Source: Clostridiales bacterium
GTDB taxonomy: Bacteria; Bacillota; Sulfobacillia; UBA995; UBA9673
DNA: 14,072 bases
Assembly: GCA_003541445.1 (NCBI GenBank)
Contig: DPMO01000074.1
Span: forward strand, 1-14,072
Direction of reading: 5' to 3'
Part shown: positions 6,465-12,797 of the stretch, one piece after another
Layout: every line of letters begins with the position of its first letter
Position numbering within the stretch: the first letter of the stretch is position 1
Made by a program: the position numbers and the translations under genes
The notes under the pieces: model-generated
Told to the model about the DNA's origin: nothing
The model's database searches: none
Seen by the model: the letters and a program-made list of their open reading frames with translations, nothing else

Positions 6465-7823
6465 CTAGCCGGTTCTGTGGAGGTCGCGCACTTTCTCGAC
6501 CAGGACGGGGTCGAGGGAGTGGCGGCTCTTCTCCGCCTCACGCTCGAGGGACCTCACCGTCGCCTCGTCCAGACACGCCCTCACCGTGGAGGCCTGGGTG
6601 CTGATGAAGTCCTCATCCTTGGAGTGCACCTTGGCCCAGGCGTCGAGCGCCCCCCGCGGGTCGCCCCGTCTCGCCAGAGCCAGCCCGAGGACGAAGAGAG
6701 CCCGGGGATGACCCGGGGCGGCGATGACCGCCTGCCGGCCGTAGTCGACGGCCTGTCCGAAGTCCCCCTTTCTTATGTGAAGCTCCCCCAGGCTGGCCAG
6801 GACGTCCGGGTTGTCCTTATGGGCCTCCAGGACAGCCTCCCACTGCTCGATGGCCTCATCGAGACGCCCTTCCTGGGCATGGACGGCGGCGAGGCTGACG
6901 CGGGCCTTGACGTGGTCGGGGTTGAGCTCCAGGACCTTCTTCCACTCGCGGACGGCTTCGGCGACACGGCCCTGGCGGAGGTAGGCCACGCCCAGGTTGT
7001 GGTGTGCGTCCGCGTAGCCGGGAGCCACGTCAAGGGCCTTCCTCCAGGTCTTGACCGCCTCGTCGAGGTCCCCCTTCACCAGATAGGCCTCACCGAGGTT
7101 CATGTAGAGCTCGGGGTCCCGGTCGTCCAGTTCGAGGGCCCTCTGGTAGGCGGAGACGGCCTCGTCGACCCGCCCCAGCTTCATGAGGGCTATCCCCATG
7201 TTGAGTTCCACGCTGGAGCTCTTGGAGCCCAGCCGCACGGCCTCCCGACACTCGGTGACGGCCTCCTCGAACTTTCCGGTGTCCAGGTAGGCCGCCCCGA
7301 GGTTCTGCCGTATCCGCGCGTCGTCGGGGGCGATATCGCGGGCCTTCTCCCAGCACGCGACGGCCGCGTCCGGCCGACCGCGGATGAGGTAGACCTCTGC
7401 GAGGTGGAGATACGCCAGGGGCGGGTTCGTGTCAGGGCTGATCTCGATGCTCTTCTTGAGCTCGTGGATGGCCGCGTCCCACATCCCCTTGAGCGCGTAG
7501 ACCTTGCCCAGGAAGTAGTGTGAAGCAGAGTGGTTGGGGTTGGCCTTGATGACCTCTTTCCACCGGGCGATGGCCCGGTCGTACTCTCTCATCTCGGCCA
7601 ACGCGACACCTGACAGGTGCAGGGCTTCGATGTCCCGGCGGTTCAGGTCGTGGGCGTGGCTGAAGGCCTCGGCGGCCTCCTTGTAGCGGCCGAGCTCCAG
7701 CAGAGCTACACCCATGTCGTGGTAGGCCGCCCAGTTCCGCGGCTCGCGCCGGATCACCTCGGTGCAGGTGGCGACGAGCTTCTCGAGCCGGGCCACCTTG
7801 TCGCCGTTCGTGCTGTCCTTCAT
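6465..7823 (-). CDS. Tetratricopeptide repeat protein, 11 TPRs
   Basis: The 452-residue protein consists almost entirely of consecutive 34-residue TPR units, at least eleven, running from about residue 29 to 405. Each shows the typical small/aromatic pattern (for example YxxLGxAYLxxGxxDEAVxxWxKALxxxP). A charged helical tail follows. It has no signal peptide, membrane segment or catalytic motif, so it is most likely a cytoplasmic scaffold that binds protein partners. ATG at 7823 is chosen because GGGAGGG lies eight bases upstream; an ATG at 7889 lacks this. The gene follows the SDH-type protease gene by 100 bases on the same strand, and I infer that it belongs to the sigma factor operon. Its partner is unknown. 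Confidence 0.92.
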   Translation of the reverse strand: MKDSTNGDKVARLEKLVATCTEVIRREPRNWAAYHDMGVALLELGRYKEAAEAFSHAHDLNRRDIEALHLSGVALAEMREYDRAIARWKEVIKANPNHSASHYFLGKVYALKGMWDAAIHELKKSIEISPDTNPPLAYLHLAEVYLIRGRPDAAVACWEKARDIAPDDARIRQNLGAAYLDTGKFEEAVTECREAVRLGSKSSSVELNMGIALMKLGRVDEAVSAYQRALELDDRDPELYMNLGEAYLVKGDLDEAVKTWRKALDVAPGYADAHHNLGVAYLRQGRVAEAVREWKKVLELNPDHVKARVSLAAVHAQEGRLDEAIEQWEAVLEAHKDNPDVLASLGELHIRKGDFGQAVDYGRQAVIAAPGHPRALFVLGLALARRGDPRGALDAWAKVHSKDEDFISTQASTVRACLDEATVRSLEREAEKSRHSLDPVLVEKVRDLHRTG

Positions 7824-7923
7824 CACTCGGACCCTCCCGGGGGCTTCTGGCCGCCCGGCCGGTCCGCCCGACCAAGCGCCAGGCCACACTTCGCTGGTCC
7901 CGAGAGGAAAACCTGCCTTGGCG

Positions 7924-8769
7924 TCAACCCTCCTCCCGTTCGCGTCCCCCGGCCGGAGCGGGGAACGGGACGTACTGCACGGAAGGCCGCCGCTGTGGCG
8001 GCTGCGGGAAGAGTTCCATCAACCTGTAGACCTGCCTGGGCATCTCCTTGGAGACGGGTAGCCCGAAACCCTGTAGCTGCTCGAAGGTTATCGGGTAGTC
8101 GTGCGTCCACCGGCCCTCCGTGAGGACCTCCGCCAGCCGGCGGGCCGCCTCAGGCTCGAGCTTGGGCCTCAGGATGTCCTCGATGACCTCCTTGACCTGC
8201 CGCACGGCCTTCTCGGCGATGTCGGCGAGGATGAGGGTCTGGTCGTCCAGGCGATTCGGGTCCTTCCTGGCCACCGCGGCCAGGATGGAAGCCGCCGGGA
8301 AGGAGCCTATCTGGGGGTCGACCGGGCCGAGGACGGCGTTCTCGTCCATGACGATCTCGTCTGCGGCCAAGGCCAGCATGGTGCCGCCGGACAGCGCGTA
8401 GTGGGGGACGAAGACGGTGGTGCGGGCCGGGTGGTTCTTGATGGCCCTGGCGATCTGCTCGGCGGCGAGGACGAGGCCCCCGGGCGTATGGACGATCAGG
8501 TCGAGGGGCGTCTCGTCGGGCGTCATCCGGATGGCCCGCAAGACCTGCTCCGAGTCCTCGATGGTGATGTGCCGGGAGAAGAGGAACCCGAGGAAGCTCA
8601 GGGACTCCTGCCGGTGGACGAGCAGCACGACGCGCGAGCCCCTGGCCGCCTGGAGGTCGCGGATGGTGGCCACCCGGGCCATCTCGACCCTGCGCTGGCG
8701 CAACCAGGGAAGGAGGAGGGTGAGGGCGAGAAAGGCGATCCACAGCAGCGAGCTCAGAGCCGCCGTCAT
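7924..8769 (-). CDS. Membrane-tethered SDH-family (Clp-fold) serine protease
   Basis: The 281-residue protein belongs to the serine dehydrogenase proteinase (SDH_sah) family, which shares the ClpP/SppA fold. An N-terminal hydrophobic helix (about residues 4-23) is followed by RQRR, predicting a signal anchor with the catalytic domain in the cytoplasm. HTPGG (94-98) fits the oxyanion region. Ser127 in ALSGGTMLALAADEI is the likely nucleophile, followed by the typical LGPVDPQIG stretch (about 144-152). The C-terminus is Pro/Arg-rich. ATG at 8769 is supported by GGGAGG six bases upstream. It lies 89 bases downstream of a zinc-finger anti-sigma gene and upstream of a TPR gene. This position suggests a link to envelope-stress signalling, but no substrate is known. 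Confidence 0.88.
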   Translation of the reverse strand: MTAALSSLLWIAFLALTLLLPWLRQRRVEMARVATIRDLQAARGSRVVLLVHRQESLSFLGFLFSRHITIEDSEQVLRAIRMTPDETPLDLIVHTPGGLVLAAEQIARAIKNHPARTTVFVPHYALSGGTMLALAADEIVMDENAVLGPVDPQIGSFPAASILAAVARKDPNRLDDQTLILADIAEKAVRQVKEVIEDILRPKLEPEAARRLAEVLTEGRWTHDYPITFEQLQGFGLPVSKEMPRQVYRLMELFPQPPQRRPSVQYVPFPAPAGGREREEG

Positions 8770-8858
8770 CTCCGGCCTCCCGGGTGGGCGTCTCGGGCAG
8801 GGAGGGCCGGGGCCCGCCACCCCGCCTCCGCTCCTAGTCTGGGACGGGGGCCGGAGGT

Positions 8859-9128
8859 CTATCCGCCCGGGGCCCCTCCCTTCCTCCCGGGGTCCAGCGG
8901 GCGGCCGGTCTCGCGCTCAAGGACCTCGTACAGGCGCCGGGTGAACTCGGGACGAGGGGAAAGGTCCTCCGAGCGCTCGAGCGCGTTCACCGCCCGGGCG
9001 AGCTCGACGAGGCGCCGCCGACAGTGGGGACAGGCCCGGATATGCGCTTCGACGGCTCGCTCCTGCTCCGCCGTCACCCCGCCGTCGAGATAGGCCTGCA
9101 GCCAGTTGTAGACCTCAGCGCACTCCAT
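8859..9128 (-). CDS. Short soluble zinc-finger anti-sigma factor (ZAS/zf-HC2 type)
   Basis: This 89-residue protein begins with Cys3 and carries His29-x3-Cys33-x2-Cys36, the signature of zinc-binding anti-sigma domains that clamp ECF sigma factors. The gene starts 48 bases after the stop of a SigW-like sigma gene, the usual pairing. Homologs such as RsiW continue into a transmembrane helix and an extracytoplasmic domain; here the protein ends in a charged, Gly/Pro-rich tail without a membrane segment. It may therefore be a cytoplasmic sensor of the RsrA kind or respond through a partner. The ATG at 9128 has AAAGG four bases upstream and GGGAGG farther away. The family is clear; the signal sensed is not. 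Confidence 0.85.
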   Translation of the reverse strand: MECAEVYNWLQAYLDGGVTAEQERAVEAHIRACPHCRRRLVELARAVNALERSEDLSPRPEFTRRLYEVLERETGRPLDPGRKGGAPGG

Positions 9129-9176
9129 CCGCCTTTCCGTCCTCCCGTTGTCCCGACCAGGCGCCGGTCCGCTTCT

Positions 9177-9755
9177 TCACAAGCTATCACTCAACCGCGC
9201 GCGGAGCATCTCCCTGGCGCGGAAGAGACGCGTCTTGACGGTTCCCAAGGGAATTCCCAGCACTTCGGCTATCTCCTCGTAGCTGAGGTCCTCTATGTGA
9301 CGCAGGACGGTGACCACCCGGTACCTTTCGGGCAGGCTGTCGATGGCCCGCTGGATGTCGACACCGAGGGCCTCGGAGAGGGCCTCCTCCTCGGGGAGAC
9401 TGGTGCTGTCGGCAATCTCGCGGGCGACGTCCATGTCGGCGTTGACCGGGGCGTCCAAGGAGACGGTGGGCAGGCGCCGCCGCCGCAGGCGGTCCAGACA
9501 GAGGTTCGAGGCTATCTTGTAGATCCACGGCGAGAACCGGTCTCCCTTGAAGCTGTCAATGGCCCTGAAGACGTTGAGGAAGGCCTCCTGGGTTATGTCC
9601 TCGGCCTCCTCCCGGTCGTGCAGCATCCGGTAGGCCATGTTGAAGATGCGTGTCTGGTAGCGGTCGACAAGCTCCCTGAAGGCATCGGCGTGTCCCCGCT
9701 GACAGCGCTCGACAAGGCGCAGATCGATTGCGTCCTGCTCGGGGCTATGGACCAA
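9177..9755 (-). CDS. RNA polymerase ECF sigma factor, SigW-like
   Basis: The 192-residue protein has sigma-70 region 2 at about residues 27-93, including EEAEDITQEAFLNVFRAID and the promoter-melting segment FSPWIYKIASNLCLDRLRRRR. Region 4 lies at about 140-186, with the helix-turn-helix YEEIAEVLGIPLGTVKTRL that reads the -35 element. This is the two-domain ECF (group IV) architecture and resembles SigW. The chosen start is TTG at 9755, the only start-like codon ahead of region 2, with purine-rich AGGGGAGAGGCGGAG just upstream. The zinc-finger anti-sigma gene follows, then a membrane protease and a TPR gene. An ECF-type promoter motif precedes it, suggesting that it transcribes its own operon. 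Confidence 0.93.
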   Translation of the reverse strand: MVHSPEQDAIDLRLVERCQRGHADAFRELVDRYQTRIFNMAYRMLHDREEAEDITQEAFLNVFRAIDSFKGDRFSPWIYKIASNLCLDRLRRRRLPTVSLDAPVNADMDVAREIADSTSLPEEEALSEALGVDIQRAIDSLPERYRVVTVLRHIEDLSYEEIAEVLGIPLGTVKTRLFRAREMLRARLSDSL

Positions 9756-9777
9756 CAGGCTCCGCCTCTCCCCTACT

Positions 9778-9802
9778 AACGAAGCCCCCTGCGTCGTGTT
9801 CC
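9778..9802 (-). promoter_or_regulatory. ECF-type promoter of the sigma factor operon
   Basis: On the minus strand GGAAC (9802-9798) is followed after exactly 16 bases by CGTT (9781-9778). This matches the general ECF pattern (GAAC element, then CGT-like -10) and the 16-base spacing known for SigW promoters. It lies 22 bases ahead of the TTG start of the sigma gene, leaving a very short leader that contains the ribosome binding site. It implies autoregulation. Confidence 0.6.
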
Positions 9803-9837
9803 GAGGTCCGCCTCAGGCCGCAGCCCGCCGGTCCGAG

Positions 9838-10110
9838 TCAGCCCCGTCCGAGGATGAGGAAGACGCCGACCACGACGAAGAACACCCCGGCGCCGAGGCG
9901 GACATAGCGCAGCGGCACGACTTCGGTGATGGCCGTCCCCAGCACCACGCCGAGGAGGGTCGAGGCCGCCAGGGCGAGGGCCGCCCCGGCGAAGACAGAT
10001 ACCGGGGCCCTGGACTGGGCGGCGAGGAGCATCGTCGTGAGCTGGGTCTTGTCCCCGAGCTCGGCGACGAAGATGAGAGCGAAAGTCGTCAGGAGAACCT
10101 TGAGGTTCAT
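9838..10110 (-). CDS. Single-domain TMEM165/GDT1 (UPF0016) family cation transporter
   Basis: The 90-residue protein has three hydrophobic segments and the family hallmark E-L-G-D-K-T-Q at residues 17-23. Bacterial relatives export manganese or move calcium. Many members have two such domains in one chain; this one has a single domain and must form a dimer or pair with another protein. The matching second half is not encoded here. The start codon overlaps the stop of the DUF421 gene in an ATGA arrangement, with GGAGG eight bases before the ATG, so translation is probably coupled. No manganese-sensing yybP-ykoY leader precedes it. The ion moved is not visible from the sequence. Confidence 0.88.
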   Translation of the reverse strand: MNLKVLLTTFALIFVAELGDKTQLTTMLLAAQSRAPVSVFAGAALALAASTLLGVVLGTAITEVVPLRYVRLGAGVFFVVVGVFLILGRG

Positions 10111-10874
10111 GGTCTACCCCTCCGCTTCCGACCTCCCGTCCGCAGGCCGGGCGCCCGGCGCCGCAGGCCGCGCTCCCGGCGGGTCCGTCGCCGTGCTGGA
10201 GCGGACCTGGGCGCCAGGGTCAGGTGGAGCCTTCCGTCGGGACCGATGAGGACTTCCTCGGTGTCGCGGAGCCGGACCCCCTGACACCTGAGCCGCCGCC
10301 TCAGCTCCGCCGCCGACAGGCCGGCCTCCCGAAGCCCGTCCTCGACGGGCCTGCCCATCAAGGCCACCACCGTGGAGGACTCACGGCCCAGGTAGCGCGG
10401 TGTGACCGGAGTGACCTCGGGACGCGGTAGGGCCGAGAGCATGCCGTCCGTCTCGAGCAGGGCCAGCTCGACGTCTGCCGGGTCCAGGAAACCCTTCTCC
10501 CGCAGACGCTCACGGAGCTCCTCCTCGGTCATCTTGGCCCTGCGCAGGTTGTGCTTGAGGACGCGCCCCCCTTCGACCAGAGGTAGCGGTTTTCCTTCGA
10601 GCAGCTCCGCGGCCCGCCGGCTCCGCAGGACGGTGTAGGCCAAGCCTATCTGGAGCGAGGCGAGGGTCAGGATGGCGACGACGGCGGGAAGGACGGGCAC
10701 TTCCGGGTCGGCGAGAGGGGCTCCGACAATCTCGGCGATGGCGAGGACGACCACGAAGTCGAGGGGTTCCAGGTCGCCGAGAGTGCGCTTCCCCATGAGG
10801 CGGAAGACCGTGAGACTGAGAGCGAAGAACCCTGCCGTCTTGGCCGCGACAAGAAGGTAGTCAGCGAAGGCCAC
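10107..10874 (-). CDS. DUF421 (YetF-like) membrane protein
   Basis: The 255-residue protein has three N-terminal membrane segments (about residues 6-27, 39-55 and 59-83). Between the first two lies the family motif KRTLGDLEPLDFVV (29-42). A soluble C-terminal domain follows (LVEGGRVLKHNLRRAKMTEEEL, then LLETDG). This is the DUF421/YetF architecture, whose biochemical role is not established. The last 33 residues are extremely basic, with 15 arginines and one lysine, and are not part of the usual family core. GTG at 10874 follows the stop of the upstream P-loop gene by only four bases and has a weak ribosome binding site, so expression probably depends on the upstream gene. The 3' end overlaps the GDT1 gene. 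Confidence 0.87.
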   Translation of the reverse strand: MAFADYLLVAAKTAGFFALSLTVFRLMGKRTLGDLEPLDFVVVLAIAEIVGAPLADPEVPVLPAVVAILTLASLQIGLAYTVLRSRRAAELLEGKPLPLVEGGRVLKHNLRRAKMTEEELRERLREKGFLDPADVELALLETDGMLSALPRPEVTPVTPRYLGRESSTVVALMGRPVEDGLREAGLSAAELRRRLRCQGVRLRDTEEVLIGPDGRLHLTLAPRSAPARRRTRRERGLRRRAPGLRTGGRKRRGRP

Positions 10875-10878
10875 GGTC

Positions 10879-12312
10879 CTAGCCTGGAGGCCAGGTCGGC
10901 ACCTCCGGCCCGGGAGGTCGGCCGGGGGGTTGGACCGCGGCCCCTTCAGGCACAGGACGCGGCGCGGTCGTGGTCTTCCCCTCGAGCAGGTCGACGAGGT
11001 AGTGGTCGAGGGCGTCGCCGAGGTCCGGGCGGCCGATCTCCTCGAGTTCGTAGCTGACCCTCACAGAGGGTTTGTCCAGGCGGATGACCCGGCGCAGGTC
11101 GACGGGTGTGGCGATGATGACCAGGTCGGCCGGAGTGGCGGCCACGGTCGCCTCGAGGTCCTTCATCTGCGACGGTCCGTAGCCCATGGCCGGGAGGAGG
11201 GTGCCTACCTCGTAGCGGGAGTAGGTGTCCCGGATGCTCCCCACCGCGTAGGGCCTCGGGTCGACCAGTTCGACGGCCCCGAACTTCCGCGCCGCGATGA
11301 CCCCGGCCCCGTAGGTCATGCCGCCGTGGGTGAGGGTCGGCCCGTCCTCGATGACCAGCACGCGCCGGCCCCGGACGGCCCCAGGGTCCTCGACCGTGAT
11401 GGGCGAGGCCGCCTCGATGACCATCGCGCGCGGGTTCACCCGGTGGGCCGCCTTGCGCACGCTCTCGACCCCCTCGGGGCGGGCCGTGTCGACCTTGTTG
11501 ATGACGACCACGTCGGCCATGCGCAGGTTCGCCTCACCGGGGTGGTAGGCCGTCTCGTGGCCGGGGCGGTGGGGGTCGACGAGGACGAGGTGGAGGTCCG
11601 GCCTGTAGAAGGGGAAGTCGTTGTTCCCCCCGTCCCAGAGGATGACGTCGGCCTCTTCGGCCGCCCGCTCGAGGATGGCCGCGTAGTCCACGCCCGCGTA
11701 CACGACCACACCGCGCCTGATGTGGGGCTCGTACTCCTCCCGCTCCTCGATGGTCGTGTTGTGGCGGTCGAGGTCCTCGTACGTGGCGAAGCGCTGGACG
11801 GCCTGGGTCCGGAGGTCGCCGTAGGGCATCGGGTGCCTGACGACGACCACTCCGACGCCCCGCTCGCGCAGGAGGTCCACGAGCCGCCGGGTCGTCTGGC
11901 TCTTGCCGACCCCGGTCCTGACGGCGGTGACAGCGACCACCGGCCGCGGGGCCCGGAGCATGGTCGTTTCCGGCCCGAGAATCCAGAAGTCGAGCCCGTT
12001 CGCCAGGCAGAGGGAGGCCGTGTGCATCACGTGGGCGTGGGAGACATCGCTGTAGGCGAAGACGGCGCGCTCGACCCCGCGCTCGCGGGCGAGAGCGGGG
12101 AGGTCCTCTTCGGGGACGATCGGGATGCCCCGGGGGTACTGGGGCCCGGCCAGCTCCGGCGGGTACGCCCGTCCGGCGATATCCGGAATCTGTGTGGCCG
12201 TGAAGGCGACGACCTCGAAGTCGGGGTTGCCCCGGAAGAAGACGTTGAAGTTGTGGAAGTCCCGCCCGGCGGCCCCCATGATGACGATCCGTGTCGGCCT
12301 TTGTCTAGCCAA
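10879..12312 (-). CDS. Cyclic 2,3-diphosphoglycerate synthetase-like P-loop protein, paralog 1
   Basis: The 477-residue protein has an N-terminal Rossmann-like domain (about residues 1-120, with MGAAGRDFHNFNV at 12-24 and FAYSDVSH at 85-92). A P-loop NTPase domain follows with Walker A RTGVGKSQTTRR (132-143), WDGGNND (226-232) and a GTPase-like NKVD (272-275). I recognise this as the COG2403 / cyclic 2,3-diphosphoglycerate synthetase family. The characterised archaeal enzyme cyclises 2,3-diphosphoglycerate with ATP; the role of bacterial members is largely unknown. The TTG at 12312 is supported by GGAGG eight bases upstream and by the position of the first beta strand. The C-terminus has a Pro-rich tail of about 30 residues that paralog 2 lacks. 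The gene is separated from DUF3795 by 44 bases and from DUF421 by four. Confidence 0.85.
   Translation of the reverse strand: MARQRPTRIVIMGAAGRDFHNFNVFFRGNPDFEVVAFTATQIPDIAGRAYPPELAGPQYPRGIPIVPEEDLPALARERGVERAVFAYSDVSHAHVMHTASLCLANGLDFWILGPETTMLRAPRPVVAVTAVRTGVGKSQTTRRLVDLLRERGVGVVVVRHPMPYGDLRTQAVQRFATYEDLDRHNTTIEEREEYEPHIRRGVVVYAGVDYAAILERAAEEADVILWDGGNNDFPFYRPDLHLVLVDPHRPGHETAYHPGEANLRMADVVVINKVDTARPEGVESVRKAAHRVNPRAMVIEAASPITVEDPGAVRGRRVLVIEDGPTLTHGGMTYGAGVIAARKFGAVELVDPRPYAVGSIRDTYSRYEVGTLLPAMGYGPSQMKDLEATVAATPADLVIIATPVDLRRVIRLDKPSVRVSYELEEIGRPDLGDALDHYLVDLLEGKTTTAPRPVPEGAAVQPPGRPPGPEVPTWPPG
11488..11579. repeat. Block highly conserved between the two paralogs (copy in paralog 1)
   Basis: This stretch, encoding the NKVD region and the preceding PHRPGHETAYHPGE segment, is nearly identical in DNA to 13297-13388. 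It includes about 42 consecutive identical bases (around 11538-11578 here). It is a coding duplication rather than a mobile repeat. Confidence 0.7.
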
Positions 12313-12356
12313 TCCGCCCGCCTCCGGGGGGTAGTATTGGCTGGGCCCTTGAAGAC

Positions 12357-12734
12357 CTATACCGACCCCGGGGGCCCCGGGCGGCCGTCGCCCGCCTCAC
12401 GGCGCAGTCGAGCGAGCCTCTCCTCCCTCTCAGGGTGGCGCTCCAGAACGCCCCGCAGGTCCGGGCAGGGGCCATCGGGACAGCAGGCACACGAGTCGAG
12501 CCCCTTGTCCCGGGCGCACCTCCAAATCTCGCAGTGGGAAAGGAGAACTCCGTCCACCCGACAGCCCCAACACCGGGCCTCTTCGGGGTCGAGGGAGCGT
12601 CCGACAGCCTTCGACCAGGCCCTGGCCGCGGCCTCGAGAGCGTCCCTGTCCCGTCGCAGGGTGGCCGACCTCACACGACACTCCCCGCAGTCGTTCCCGC
12701 AGTAGGCGATGAGCCTGTCGTCAGAGGACGACAC
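12357..12734 (-). CDS. Cysteine-rich DUF3795 protein
   Basis: The 125-residue protein has at least eleven cysteines arranged in pairs: CGNDCGEC near residues 12-19, CWGC near 54-57, then CEIWRC, CACC and C-D-GPC motifs. This matches DUF3795, a family of small Cys-rich proteins with no established function; the pattern suggests metal or iron-sulfur binding (inference). GTG at 12734 is preceded by AAAGGAGG eight bases upstream, a very strong ribosome binding site. The gene sits between the two cyclic-diphosphoglycerate-synthetase-like paralogs, 63 bases after one and 44 before the other, so it is probably made together with them. Confidence 0.88.
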   Translation of the reverse strand: MSSSDDRLIAYCGNDCGECRVRSATLRRDRDALEAAARAWSKAVGRSLDPEEARCWGCRVDGVLLSHCEIWRCARDKGLDSCACCPDGPCPDLRGVLERHPEREERLARLRREAGDGRPGPPGSV

Positions 12735-12797
12735 GGCCTTCGCCTCCTTTCCGCCAGGGTTCCCTCGCCGGCACTCTCCCGTGCCCGAGGGCGCTCC

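Noticed and set aside
10111-10140. Possible manganese (yybP-ykoY) riboswitch ahead of the GDT1 gene
   Set aside because: The gene overlaps the DUF421 stop codon, so there is no untranslated leader to hold one.
10930-12705. A long open frame (591 codons) on the plus strand
   Set aside because: It lies antisense to two well-supported genes, has low-complexity Arg/Gly/Val/Asp-rich content, and is the expected mirror of G/C-ending codons in GC-rich DNA.
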